Shown here: positions 1 to 12,800 of the stretch, in pieces
Layout of the letters: each line of letters opens with the position of its first letter
How positions within the stretch are numbered: position 1 is the first letter of the stretch
Notes under the pieces: generated by a model
What the model was told of the DNA's origin: nothing
Databases searched by the model: none
The model's input: only the letters and a program-made list of their open reading frames with translations
Position numbers and translations under genes: made by a program
Source of the DNA: Falciphora oryzae
Lineage: Eukaryota > Ascomycota > Sordariomycetes > Magnaporthales > Magnaporthaceae
Direction: 5' to 3'
Assembly (NCBI GenBank): GCA_000733355.1
Contig: JNVV01000002.1
Location: forward strand, 201,278-265,277
DNA length: 64,000 bases

Positions 1-3000
1 ACGAACGAGGGGCACGATATGCCGGGAACGTGGCAAAGAAGTCTAGCCCCCAAGGACTAACACAATTAAAAGGGTAGTAGGCAGGGAAAATGCATTGACC
101 GTTGGAAGGACAAAAAGAAGGCCGATCGTCTTCGAAGGGACGTGACAAGAACTTGGCCAGAAGAGCGAGGGAGAGTTTGGGGGGCGGACCTAGAAGGGTT
201 GGCCGGATATATGTGACCCAGAGGCTTGAAATCGGCGAGATGTGTGGAGTCCGCCAGGCAGCTCGATCACATCACACGGCGAACGAGGTGAGAGACCAGG
301 GATAGCCGCCGCTAGATTAAATCGATAGCGCCCGGGATGGTTGCGAGGCTGAAGGTTATAGTGACATTCAAGCTCGATGGTGAAAGCCCCAATTCCGGTT
401 CCCCGGGGACAAAGAGCACAAAGAAGTCGAGCTCCGGTGTCAGCGACAAGCACGGACTCGGAGGGAGGCACCATGGCACAAGGCCCAGCGGCTGACCGCA
501 CTTTAATATTGGCCGGCCAGGTTGGTGGCTGTCCCCCGCTGCTGCATGTCACACAGAAGTGGCCGGGGTGTGATGGGGATTGAGGTGACAGCCGACAGGG
601 GTTCAACTCGAGCGGGTCGCCCAGCGAGGACAGGACAGAGGGGGAAGAAGAGGGGGCCAACGCTATCACTTCAGTTGGCTGCAGCCCTCCGCGTGGGTCG
701 GCGGGAGGAGCGCAGCAACTCGACGGCCCTTTTCGGAAGCCGACGACAGGAGCCTCAGGAACCCTACCGCTTGTTGGCTCCGGGACAACAGGCCGGTGCT
801 GCAAGGCAGGTGGAAACTCCCCACCCACTCCGAAGTGCGCGTTATCACAGAAGTGCTGGCCCTCGCGTGCGGCGGGTGAAAAAAGCCGAGAGAGCCTGGA
901 CTGTCTTCTTTCGTCTGGCTGATATCCGGGCAAGCCGGGCCACTTTGATGGATAATATCAATGTTTGGTCCTTTTCTTTTAGGAGCAAGGGATTGCGCAG
1001 GTGGCGCGCAAGCGATCGTTGTCAGCGTTGTGATCAGCAAGCCGGCATGCGCGCGACGCGCAGGAACCCGAGTTAGGCAGGATATGGCTGATCGATCTTC
1101 GTGTTCTCGGGGAGAAAAAAAAAAAAAGGAAAAAGAGAGAAAAACAAAAACCAACGCTCCCCGATTACATGGGCCGAGCCCCAAGCATGGCAAACAAACA
1201 CACAGACAAGAAAGCCAATGCTACTGGGCACTCGGCGATGTTCCTAGACCGGGAGGCAACACGGTGGGTTCCGACGGCGGGACTGGGGCCACGGCCGGGA
1301 TACATCAGATCAACAAGGGCCCATTGTGATATTGGCATGCCAATCTTGCTCGTCAAGTCGAGATGACCCAGATCTTGAGCGCAAAGACCTGCTTGTGGTC
1401 CGTCCTGTCGAGGGCTCAAGAGGAAAACAAGCAAACAGCAAACCCCCAAGTTCTTGCCCGCATCGACCCCAACAGCTGGTCAAGTCACCTTGGCCCATCT
1501 TGGGTGCTTGGTGTGGTGGGTTGTGGGTGGATGAGCAAGGGAGCGAAGCCTTTTTTCTCGGGGAATGTCTTGGCCCACTGATCGACGGCCTATCGCGAGG
1601 GATAGCCCGCGCAACCCCTGCCGGACCAAGCACGAGAAAAAACTGGAGGTGGTTAGGCCGGCAGGGGACGCCAACGCAAACAATCGGAGGAGAGAGGGGT
1701 GGCGTTTGGTTGGGGGCCAATCTCGAGAGCAAGAGGGGGGATGGAAGGAATGCTGATGCTGGCGCCCGCGATTGGCAGAAGGGAAAAAAAAGGTGATGGC
1801 GCTGGTGGTGGTGGACGAAGGACCCATGCCCGACGTGACCAAACGGCGGGTCCCGGTAAGCTTGATTCGCCTGTGCGTTTTTGCGGAGCAGGGGTGTGGG
1901 GGGCGGGAAGGCGGTTAAATACGGGGTCTGATTGGATCGTGCAGATCGATTGTCCCCACAGAAGCTCCCACGCTGGAGCCGTTTGGCATTGAAGCTCGAG
2001 CTGGCGCAATTTCAGAAGCTCCCTTTTGAGCGGCCCCAAGGGCTGTTTTGACGAGATGGCATTGATGATACTGGAACTATGAGATGTACCTGAAAGCTTG
2101 ATCTCCCATCCATCACCGTCGACTCAGGCCCCTCGTCCAACAGTCAATTGATTGGGTCTACGGTATCCTCTTTCCTAGTTCGGACTTTTTGGTCTCCAGC
2201 TTCGATCCAGGGCCACAACCAAGGACAGCAAACTGGAGACGGAGACAGCAGTCACACCGCCCTGTCGGGAGACCGGATCAGGGCAACACTGAAGATATCA
2301 ACAACGTGATTCACAGAGACTCACACTCACTGGAGCGGCGACGCGCTGGGTCCACTGGAGACCCGGGTGCCTAGCACCCTCCCATCGTCTCCCGACAGCT
2401 TGGGAGCACCCGCATTATTTTGCCGCCCATCCAAGACATTCGAGTCCTTGGTCTTCCGCCTCATGCATCCCAGCCATGCTGCAACCGTTATTTTACGAAG
2501 TACTTACTAAGGTGGGCAACTGAGCCCCGGGATGGGGGGTCACTAGGGTCCTCAATGTCCAACCAACAGCAGATCCGTGAGCAGGCACCTGTTGATGGAT
2601 CTATCACGTTGCTCTCCTGCAACCCGAAGTAACCGCGTCCCCTCTCGTGCATCGTAAGGTATGTGTCGAGAACAACGGCAGATAGCACGCCCATATATGC
2701 ACATGTATCCTACCTATGGCGGACTGTATGTGCCACTTGCCGACATGCCGACGGATTTCGCACACAAAAACCGGCCCACGCACGGCACTTTCGCGGTACG
2801 GCGCGGAAAGGGGTTGGTGTGCGAGTGTGCTGACGGCCTGTCGAGGAAAATACCCACCCATCAATTCTTTTGATGCCCACAATCATTTCCAAAAGAGAAA
2901 CAGGGCCCTCCTCGACGGATTTGGTGCTGTCCTCTCTCGTTGCCGCAATATTGCGGGGATTATACCGCAGCTTATCCCACAACTTGCAAAAAATACACTC

Positions 3001-3553
3001 GCATCAGCACTTGCTATGCACGCTGCTCCGAAGATCGTTTGATTTGGCATGAAACGGCATTCTGGTCCACAAGCCGGAAAAATAGCGTGCTTACGCTCGG
3101 ACTGGCCAAACAGACGCTGGGAATAGAACACTGCACCACTTGGTTGGGCTGCCTTCGTCCTGGCATGTAACCCTATCTGATTCTCCGATTCGAGGGAGGG
3201 GTTACAACGCCGGAGAGCACCCAAGCACGACCTACATTCTCGGGCAGTTGTTCGGACACCTTCCTCGTTGATAGATTCCATTTGTGGAAATCGAGCCGTG
3301 CGAGGCCCAACCACCGTCGTGATCCTTCGGGGCCCGAAGCGTGTCGTCCCGCTTCCTCACCGGGGCCCGATGGTCGCAGCGAAGTGTGGCCCGGCAGATG
3401 CATGTCGTCCTTCACACTCAATTATAGCGCTTACCCTGACGTGTTTTGTGATGGTAGACAAGTCGGGGTTTTGGCATGCGGAACGAAAAAAAAAAAATAT
3501 CAAGGGGGAAAAGAAGTAGGAAGGATGAACGAGCGGGATAGTGACGTCCGTCA
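1..3553. other. Long region without a recognisable gene
   Basis: No reading frame here shows a family motif, a signal peptide with a plausible continuation, or an exon chain with consistent phase. The longest open stretch, on the minus strand at 190-933, has a biased Pro/Ser/Arg composition and resembles no family I know. Several A-runs (around 1117-1130 and 3486-3497) and mixed composition fit intergenic or long 5'-leader sequence. A species-specific gene cannot be excluded without transcript data. Confidence 0.5.
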
Positions 3554-4790
3554 TTATCGGGAGGTTGTCAGAACTCGGGACAGGTCGAAAAACCCAACGC
3601 CATCGCCGATTTTAGGCGGCCGCTCCAAAATCAACTCCGCCGTCGCCATCTCAGTCCCGAGGCTGGGGCTGATGCCCGAGGGACCGTGCTCGGTCATAAC
3701 GTAGACCCGACCGTCGGCCGCCGGCTGCATCGCCGCTAGCACCCTCTCCCCTGCTAACGGAACAGCAACTCATGGGGCACCCGCGCGGGCGCAATGGGAC
3801 AGAGCACGACGCCTCCCGTACGAGCTCCAACTGCTTCTCCTCGCCATCGTCGTTGCGCCTGTTGGCGATGCCAGCATCCTCCCCGCGGTCTGCTTGAGCC
3901 GCGCGTTCGCCTCAGTCTTGATGTGCGGCTTCGCATCCAAGGCAGAGGGCGGCAGCAGCGTGCTCGCGTCGTTGAGCCTGGTGAGGTAGATGGTGCCGTC
4001 GGCTCCAGGATACGGGGGCGACCAGGCGCACGGCGGCAATGATGACGCGGCACGTCGGTCTCGGTCGACAACGCCGTGTCCGCAACGCGGATGCTGGTCA
4101 GCTCGCCCCTGCTGCCTTCCCGCGCACATCACCATTGCCGGATGGTGAAACTAGACACTCCGGTCTAGACACTGCTTCAGCTGGAAGCGGTAGGTTCACT
4201 TTCTTTCCCCCAGCCATCATGTGAGGGGAATCTTGTTATAACACCCTGCGCGACGTAAAGCGTGCACCTGAAGCGATCAAATCAAGCAAATGGCCGATTC
4301 TTCTCACACTTGACCAACCATCTCAGCGCCAATGCACTCAAGACGATCGCCTGGGTGCTGCACAACCACTCCGGCCCCCACATCTCCGCGCCCGCCGCCT
4401 ACCGAGACCCAGCCGCATCCCTAGTCCCGCCAGTGCCGTGCCGTCGAGGACCCAGTTGCCGCTGCCCCGGTCCTCGGAAGGCTTGCCGACCTCCGAAGCG
4501 GAGATAAGTTCGTGCAGGGCCCGTAGCCTCACTTCTCGGCGCCCCCATGCGCGGCCGCGAGCTCACGGTTCTCCTTGAAACTCAGCTTGGCCGGGCGCAG
4601 AATCGGGCCGTCGAACGGCTTCTTCGCCAGGGAGTCCGCGCAAATCGGATTCCGACGAGAAGAGATCATCTGCTGATTCAACCAGACAGATAGGAGCGGG
4701 CACCGCTTAGAAGGAAAGGTAGAAGGCAGTGGTCACACCGATGATTCCCGTCCCCAAGATTACAATGCCCATGGCGTCTATGGGCGTGCT
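3554..4790 (-). pseudogene. Decayed FAD-dependent oxidoreductase (DAO-fold family)
   Basis: Read on the minus strand from about 4762, the sequence opens with a clean Rossmann N-terminus (IVILGTGIIGVTTAFYLS, GxGxxG), then a stop. In shifted frames it continues with fragments ending in LVES, DSLAKKPFDGPILRPAKL and ELAAAHGGAEK, then a TGA where relatives have Trp. Further down come GTIYLTRLNDASTLLPP (about 4000) and a C-terminal piece with EHGPSGISPSLGT (about 3680). These occur in the order expected for the fungal FAD-dependent oxidoreductases of the D-amino-acid-oxidase superfamily. At least two in-frame stops and several frame changes interrupt it, and no intron placement rescues all of them. 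What is seen: motifs and breaks. What is inferred: loss of function. The substrate is unknown. Limits are approximate. Confidence 0.8.
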
Positions 4791-5180
4791 CCGCTGGAGA
4801 TGTAATCGATGAATTGGCGAAGAGTGAACGTAGGCAAGAATAACTACTAGTCGATAAGAGGATACCACTACCATGGACGTAGTGGTATTCTGAGCATCAT
4901 ATATAGGATCTTCGAGGTCTGGCCAGCGGCGAGGGGCCCTCCGCCGGGCATCCTTGATATCGATGGATGCTGAGTCTTGGTTATGTCAGAGCTGCCCACT
5001 CTACCCCACTTGGAGAAAATCGTCGAGCGACCACAACAAGACTTTGATGAGCAATTTTGGAGATTGGTTGCAATCTTCACTAGGCTCGGCATCTCCTGGC
5101 AGACCACGTTGAACGAACGGCACGAGCCCGGGGAGTTCCACGGCATCAGCTTGAAATAAATAAATAGAGACAAGACAATC

Positions 5181-6133
5181 ATGGCCGCGAAGGTCATTGT
5201 GGTAACCGGCGCCAGCCGAGGTCTCGGCCTGGCGATATCGAAGCAGCTCATCCAGTCTTCTCACAAGGTCGTTCTGGCCTCGCAGACAGAGAGTCCGCTT
5301 AAGGAGCTCAAGGACCAACACCCCTCTCAAGTTGCGTATTTGGCAGCCGACTTGACTGGTTCAGAGGTATGGTTGGGCACGAGGGTCGGGCTAATTAAAT
5401 TTCTGTGTTGGCGTCACTAAGAACCATCTGAGCTAGGTCGCATCCCAACTCGCTGAGCTCGCCGTCAAGACATTCGGCAGGATTGATGGCTTGGTTATCA
5501 ACCATGGCACACTCTCGCCCTTGGCGCGTCTCGAAAATGCCAACATCGACGAGTGGAAAAAGGCATTCGACATCAACCTCTTCAGCGGTGTTGCTCTGGT
5601 ATGACTTGATTATCCCCGAGGTGACGCGTTTGCATGCTGACCACAGCCACCAACATGCTCCTTTAGATCAAAGCTGCGATTCCAGAGCTCCGCAAGAGTC
5701 ACGGCAGGGTCATATTCGTGTCATCGGGAGCAGCCCTGAAGGGCTACACAGCATGGGGCGCATACGGTGGTACCAAGGCAGCGATGAACTCTCTATGCCA
5801 GCATCTTGCCGTTGAGGAACCCGATATGGTGTCGGTGGCCGTCGGACCTGGCCGAGTCGACACAGACATGCAGAAGGTCATTCGAGACTCGGGCAAGGGC
5901 ATCATGGCCGACAAGGACTACGCCGGCTTCAAGGACGCCTTCGACGAAGGTCGCCTCAACACGCCTGAGGGGCCAGGCAAGGTTATTGCCACGTTGGCTG
6001 CAGAAGCCAAGCTGGATCTGAGCGGCAAATACGTCAAGTAGGTGCCCTATCTTCACACCAGGCCCTGGCATCGAGCTAACAGACTTGCAGCTGGAACTCC
6101 GAAGAGCTTGCGCCGTACCAGGACCAGGCGTGA
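5181..6133 (+). CDS. Short-chain dehydrogenase/reductase, classical SDR (IRC24/benzil-reductase-like)
   Basis: Four exons, 5181-5366, 5437-5598, 5667-6037 and 6091-6133, join in phase to a 253-residue protein, the normal size for a classical SDR. The cofactor motif TGASRGLG lies at residues 9-16, the catalytic Ser in VSSGAAL around 135-136, and YGGTK gives Tyr149 and Lys153. GPGRVDTDM follows, as in the subfamily. The last junction splits an Asn codon and restores the ending YVNWNSEELAPYQ; reading through would stop prematurely at 6038. By family the protein is a cytosolic NADP(H)-dependent carbonyl reductase resembling yeast Irc24; the substrate cannot be read from the sequence. The ATG is the first in frame and directly precedes the hydrophobic first beta-strand. 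It lies divergent to the dead oxidoreductase upstream. Confidence 0.93.
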
Positions 6134-7624
6134 TCGAGCTGAAGATGGAAATCTGATAACTGGTCAAATAGTCAGCCTGGATGTTCCAGCAAGGTTTGGT
6201 AGAATGAATCAAGGTTGACAAGGGAAAGGCCTCAGGTGAAAGATGAAAAGTCGATATTGGATTCCACATTTTTGCTTCAGTATTAGCATGGAATATTTTT
6301 TTTAATCATCGGCCATGCGTGTGTGCTGTTCATATGTTGGAACGGAGACAATGTCTCCAGACAAAAGGAAAGCAGTGTGGTTCAAGCCATACCCTACCAT
6401 TGGTGCTGTTGAGCCTCACGACGAGACGCAGGTTTCATGCTCCTCATCTGTGTTTGGCGATGCCACGGCCAGTCCCAAACTGCTGTCTGGGTGGCTGTTA
6501 GCTCCTGCTACCACCATATCGACCTTGTCTGCGGGACAAAGGCGCCGACCACGGTCGCTCAGTACTGATGGGTGCGCTCATCAAGAGTTTTCGCAATTGG
6601 AAATAGTACAATAGTTTTGAGCATCACGGCGGGAGCCGTGGCCGAATATTGGGAGTGCAATGGGTCCTCGCAGGAGGCGCGTGTGAAAGGGGAGGCCTAC
6701 TGGACTGGAGCATCCTGGTTAGCTGAGCGTTCTCGCAAGAGATAGAGAGCAAGGCAGTCGTAGATGATGCTTGAGATCAGTGTGTCCGTTTGGAAAGACA
6801 AGTCGTTCACCATGTATAGGTAAGACTGGGGCGACATAAAAAACTCATCATGAAGGGGGGGAAGCGTGTAGAGACAAAGGAGGGAGTGCGAGCTTACCAG
6901 CTGGAACGGCCTTGCGCACCTCGATGCGCGTAGAGGGCGGCGTTGACATTCGACGGCCGGTGCTAGATGGTATACCTTTTGAGACAACTCGACGAATCAG
7001 AAAGGACCGCCAGCACATCGGAAAGGCATTGTCGAGACCTCTTCTCTTCGGTTCCCCGAAGCGCGATCACAGACAGAAAGTGACGAGGAGCTGGAGAGAA
7101 AAGTTGCGAGGAAAAAAAAAGTCGGAGGGAAAAATAGTGCAGAATGATGAGCTATGGTCCCTTTGGAGGTGGACCCGCCCCACATACGATATCGATAAGA
7201 GCTTTGTCGGGCAGGGATGCCCCACCACGCCTTCATGCGCGGCGGCGGCGGTTTTTCATAAAGACGTGAGCCGCCGACGCGCTCAGCCCGAGGCTCCTGT
7301 CCAGGCTCCAGTCGAGAGGCATTGAATTCCATCATCAGACATTCGAAGAATTCCAGACCGCATAAAAACACCACCACGTTTTCGCCTACAGTCACGTCAG
7401 GTCTTGTTGTCCTCAGCGACCGCGATATTAGTCGCGCATCTTACCCACAACTTTTCCTAAGCGACAGGGCGTTCTTTATCCTCTATCCGCTCTTGTGACC
7501 AGGACTTCTGGCCTCAGCGCCTCCTCCCCGCTCCTCAACCAAACCGCGACCCAGCGTATCTCCTGACGGGCCCACGACACGACATCTGCATCCAAGATAG
7601 GTCGCACACATCCAGCTACCCACC
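6134..7624 (+). other. Intergenic region upstream of the NC2-beta gene
   Basis: About 1.5 kb with no supportable coding region. It holds the SDR 3' end and the promoter and 5' leader of the NC2-beta gene, whose ATG sits in a good fungal context (CACCATG). No clear operator or RNA gene was seen. Confidence 0.6.
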
Positions 7625-8534
7625 ATGTCTGACAACGAGTTTACCGGTATGTGCACTGCCGTCGTTTTTTTTTTTTGCTCTATTTTCGCCAGATTCTCTG
7701 CACCACCACTGCTATTTTTTTTTATTTTTTTTTATTGGCAAGAGTGGTTGTATTTCAGGGGTATCACCAGGCGCCTCGAATCGAAGCTTTTGATCGCTCC
7801 TCATTTTGTTATTATTTCAAGTACACTGACACTTCTTTTCAGGTAACGACGATCTCTCGCTCCCGAAAGGTATGCAAACTTGATGTGCCCGTGCTGGAAT
7901 ATCCACCGTTTGCTTCTGTCGGGCAATTCCTAGTTGGCCCTGCGGCCATGGGGCAAAAACTGTGGCTCATTGTGACTGGGGACCGACGTTGCTTGTCCCA
8001 TGCGTAGCTCCAAATCTCGCGAGCCACCATGTTTGTCTCGTGGTTGCTGTGGGTATACGTGGCCGTGCAGCCGGGCAGTTGGCTAACTGTCACTTTACAG
8101 CGACGGTTCAAAAAATCGTCAGCGAGATCCTGCCGCAGACCGATGGTATCACGTACTCTAAGGAGGCTCGGGACCTGCTCATAGAATGCTGTGTCGAGTT
8201 CATCACCCTTATCTCGTCCGAGGCGAACGAGATATCGGATAAGGAGGCCAAGAAGACCATCGCATGCGACCACATCACCAAGGCACTGCAAGTACTGGGC
8301 TTCTCCGAGTACGTGCCTGCAGTCCTCGAGGCTGCAGCTGAGCATAAGGAAACTCAGAAGGTATGCGCACAACCTCACTTCATGGCTGGAGGAGTCGTGT
8401 GCGCGTGCTAACTCGACATCTTACAGGGACGAGAAAAGAAGGCCAACAAATTCGAGCAGAGTGGACTGAGCCTCGAGGAGCTGGAGCGGATTCAGCAGGA
8501 GGAGTTCGCCAAGGCGGCATCAAGGCATCACTGA
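7625..8534 (+). CDS. NCB2: Negative cofactor 2 complex subunit beta (Dr1/NC2-beta), histone-fold transcription regulator
   Basis: Four exons: 7625-7646 (22 nt), 7843-7869 (27 nt), 8101-8360 and 8427-8534. They join in phase to a 138-residue protein beginning MSDNEFTGNDDLSLPKATVQ. Residues about 14-100 form the H2B-like histone fold, with family motifs ATVQKIVSEILP, EARDLLIECCVEFI, EANEISDKEAKKTI and HITKALQVLGF. A basic/acidic tail (GREKKANKFEQSGLSLEEL) follows. NC2-beta pairs with NC2-alpha (Bur6) and binds TBP on promoter DNA in the nucleus, blocking TFIIA/TFIIB or helping redistribute TBP. The first two coding exons are very small and flank introns of 196 and 231 nt, longer than most introns here. 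Neighbours show no functional link. Confidence 0.96.
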
Positions 8535-9800
8535 TTTCCCATCTTCCTCTTTGCTCCATTTCTTTATGCTTCTCTTGCCATAGGATTTCACGGTTTCACA
8601 TTATGATAGCGGATTTTGCGGCGCAGGAAATGGGAAGGGGTTACCTGGGTTTGCATCTATTCGGAGTTGGGCTGGTGGGATTATTTGGCTGCTTCATGGG
8701 CGTGTAGCACTTTATACCGAGGACGAGCGCTTGCGTACGATGTATTCAGCGAGATTTCACAATCCTGGTGGCTGCGTGTTCTGCCCATGAGCGAGGGCGG
8801 GGGACTAACACAGTGTCGAGCCCGTTCCTTGTCTGGGATACTTGGCAGACATCGATTGGGTTCATCTTTTTGCAGGGCGCCTTGTGGTGAGGCGATATCA
8901 ATGCAATTCAGTACATCCCCTAAGATTGCGTTCCGAAGGACACAGTAGGGAGAAGGAGCATAGAAGTACGATAAATGCCTCGAGGCGAAAATTCCAAACT
9001 TGAGCCTTCAGAATCGCAACCAAACTCCATGTCACTTGACGGCAGCCTGATGTGTGCCCGACGCGGCGGAGTTGCAAGCTGAGCGGCGGCTGAGGGCGGG
9101 TGGCCCTTGGCATGGATCATAATAGCGCTGCTGGTAGTACCGAGCTTTGAAAACTGCGTGCGCATAGGCGTTCATGTTGGTATAGCTAAGCAATTTAGTG
9201 CTCGCCCATTTGACGTGTGACGTTGTGGTGGGATTGATTCTCAGATCGACACCACGAAAAAAAGGTCGAAAAAAGCAAAGGTCGACAACCCCTCTTGACA
9301 GGCAAAAAAGGTTTAGCCAACGGAGGTAATAATTACTGCCCATTATTTCAACCTCGCCTTGAACGGCCAAGTTTTTTATCGAACGGAAAATCATAAGGCT
9401 GGCCGGGGTGCGATAGGGGTGCTGATTGTCTTTAGGGAGCGATCGGGCGACCCCAGCAGGCTGACAGTCGGAGCTGCTCCACATTGCTGCGCGCCGAACA
9501 TCGCTCCAGTCCACGCCTTCTTCCATGCTGTGCATTGTTGGATGCAGCCTGGACCCTCGATGGGTGCTGGGGAATTGCGAATCTGGTCCGCGATCTCGAT
9601 GATATGACGAGGTGCGAGACTGTGAGCCACGAGAGAGAAAGAGAGAAAGTGAGCAAGAAAGGGAGCACAGGTGGGCGAAGACGACACGACGAGCGGTGCG
9701 AGTGAGGCCACCACGAGCTGCCTCTACCCGCCTGCTATAACTCCGACCTCCGCCCTCCCGACTCCAACATCCCTAGACACACACACGAACCGCTGCCACG
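8535..9800 (+). other. Intergenic region and promoter of the BEACH gene
   Basis: About 1.27 kb without a supportable gene. The last 200 bases contain a GA-rich stretch (about 9625-9665) followed by a pyrimidine-rich leader up to the ATG at 9801, as is common in fungal 5' leaders. Confidence 0.55.
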
Positions 9801-12800
9801 ATGGCGACCCGACCCAGCCGATACCGGTCCTCGACGTCCGCCTCGAACCCCCCCGCAGTGTCCAAGGCCGCTGAGGTCCTCCAGACCCTCCTCGACCAGC
9901 TCGCGCAGGCCGCCTCCCCCTCAGCCTCTGGAGGCGGCGGCGGCAGCGGCTATCCCGAGATACGCAACGTCGTACGGTACGCGCGCGAGATCCACCAACT
10001 CGTCGCGGCCAACCGCCCGCCCTGCCCCGCGCAGGACAACTTCCGCCACCTGCGTGGCTTCCACCGCCTCGTCGATGTCCTGAGGGCCTTCTCAGGCTTC
10101 TACGAACCTCGCGTCCGCGCCCTCGCCGAGCGGGCGGCCCTCTTCGAGCTCCTGCACGTAGTCCTCGCCGTCCTCTCCGCCGCCTTCCGCGAGCACCATG
10201 GCAACCGCCGCTACTTTCGCCACCGGGTGGAGGGCGGCGGCTGGGAGGCCCTCGAGCAGGTCCTGGCTAGCATCGGCCTTGGCGGGAGCGATGCGGACCT
10301 CTGGACAAACTGCCAGCTTTTTGGCAAGCTGCTTTCCTTCTCGCTAGACGACCAGCGTCTCGACGACCTCTGCCGCTGGGTCGGCTCGGCGGCAGCAGCG
10401 GATGAGAAGACGGCCGCTGCAGACGGTGCCACCGCGGCCATACACGAAGAGAAGAAGGATAGAGTTCAGGGAGAGGATGGCGGGGGAGAACCGCCTCCTA
10501 GCTTGGAGACGATAAAAAAAAAGCTGGAAGGAATAGTGGGCGTCAAGACTGTGCTGCACAACCCGGAGATCATGCGCGCAGTCATTGACTTCTGGGAGTC
10601 GATACCACGGGACAAAGGGCCCGAGACAAACCTCGCCTCTGTGCTAGTCTTGTCCACGATCTCGTCCGTCGTGAACGTCTCCTTTTTCAACCTTTCGGCG
10701 CTACACAGCACGGGGGTACTGTCTAGGCTGCTTCGCATCTATTTCGACCCAGAGTCCAAGCTTAGTCCGGGCGAGAAGGAGATCATACTGCCGCTGTGCC
10801 GGATGCTCATGTCTCTGGGTGTGAACAAACTGGCGGACGCGCAGTTCCTGCTCGCTAGTCGAGATCCGGCTGCGTCCGAGTTCTGCCTCGAGATGACCGA
10901 GAAGCACAACAGCCCGAGCTTCGTTCAATTCGACCTCTCGCTGCACGGCCACTCCTCCATCGAGCTGCCTAACCTCGGCCGCTCGTTCCCGCCGCAGTCT
11001 TCGCCTGGCTACACATTCACCGCCTGGGTACGGATCGACAGGTTCGACCCCAACTCACACACTACCATATTTGGAGTTTTCGATGCCACCCAGACCTGCT
11101 TCCTGCTCGCTTACCTCGAGAGAGACACCCACAACTTTATCCTGCAGACATCAGTCACGTCGCAGCGCCCAAGTGTGAGATTCAAGGGCTTCATGTTCAA
11201 GACGGGCCAGTGGTACCACATCGGCCTCGTCCACAAGCGCCCCAAGACCATGGTAGCAAGCAAAGCTTCTTTGTATGTGAACGGGGAGTTTGTCGAGCAG
11301 ATACGGGCTGCGTACCCCGTGCCGCCGCCCCTGTCCAACGGCAGCACCGAGAGCTTCGCCTCGTTCACATCCAACGCCAACAAGACGGTGCCTGTCCAGG
11401 CGTTCCTGGGCACACCCCGAGATCTCTCGACCCAGCTCGGCCCTGGGGTGATCTTCTCCCGGTGGTCGCTGGCGTCGGCGCACCTTTTCGAAGACACTCT
11501 GAGCGACGACTTCCTCGCCGTGCACTACCGTCTGGGTGCGCGATACCAGGGCAACTTCCAGGACTGCCTGGGCGGCTTCCAGACCTACGAGGCGTCGGCC
11601 GCGCTGGGTCTGCGTAACGAGGTGTTCCACCCCGGCAAAGACGAGAACTCGGATATATTGAGGGCAATCCGCGGGCGTGCCAGTACAATTCTACCTGAGG
11701 CCAAGGTCGCCATGGGCACGATGCCGGCCGCCATGTTCCGCACCGACGGCCTGTTCCTCGACTCGCGCCTCTTCCGCTCTCTCTCGCGTGTGGCTGCCGG
11801 TAACCTGCTCTCCATGACCACTAAGAGTGGTACTGCCATCGCCGTCAATGTGGCTCTGCCCTGCGTCAACGACGCCCTCGTGCGCGCCCACGGAGTGTCC
11901 GTGCTTTCAGGCGACCCTGTGCTCGCCGTGCCCCGAAACTTTGACGACAGCCTCTGGCGGCTTGCGGGCTTCACACCGGTCGTTCTGAAGCTGGTCGAGC
12001 GCTCGACGACACCGGAGGAGCTCCTGAGAGCCGTGGAGATGATGTTCCTCTGCATAAACAAGAGCTGGCGCAACAGCGACGCCATGGAGAGAGAGAACGG
12101 CTATGCTATACTGGCTATGCTGCTGCGCGCTAAGCTGGGGTATGGCGCGTCGCCCCCATTAGGTGCCAGCAGCTCTGGTAGCGACAACGGCGGATGGCGT
12201 CTCAAGATGACGGCCGAGGAGCGAGACCGGACGAGCTTCCAGCTCCTCAGTTTGGTGTTGGCCTTTGTCGGCTACAAGCACACAGACCCTATCGAGTCCT
12301 TTATCGTCAACCCTTTGGCCTACCGGATCCTCCTGATAGACTTTGACACGTGGAGGAAGTCGGCTCCCATCACACAAGAACTTTACTACAAGCAGTTCGT
12401 GACATTTGCCGTCATGAGCAAATACCACCAGTTCAACAGTCGCGGGCTCTCAAGGATGCGCATCATCAAAAGACTCCTCGACGCCATGAAGGCGGAGAAC
12501 GTGCCCGAGGATACGCTTCCGCACTTCATTAAGGCCTTTGAGAGCCTCGTCAAGTGCAACTGCAGCCTCGAGGTCCACCGGTCGCTTGCCCGCTTCATCA
12601 CATACGCTTTCCACACCACGGCGAGTTCTCTGCCGAGAACCCCCAAGGCGCCGGCGAACCTGAGTCGCTCTAGCACGCCTGGTCTTCTGACACTGGCACG
12701 CCGGCCGACAGTCGAGATCAACGGGTCTGGAAGCGCGCCTAACGCCCCGAGAGCTCTCAGCCGTAAACAGCTAGGGGTCAAGATCCTCGAGATTTACACG

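Noticed and set aside
190..933. 247-codon minus-strand open frame
   Set aside because: No signal peptide, domain or splice continuation; composition matches non-coding GC-rich sequence.
3554..4790. Heavy RIP as the cause of the FAD-oxidoreductase decay
   Set aside because: The lesions include frame shifts and the sequence stays GC-rich; the TGG-to-TGA change is not in the preferred CpA context.
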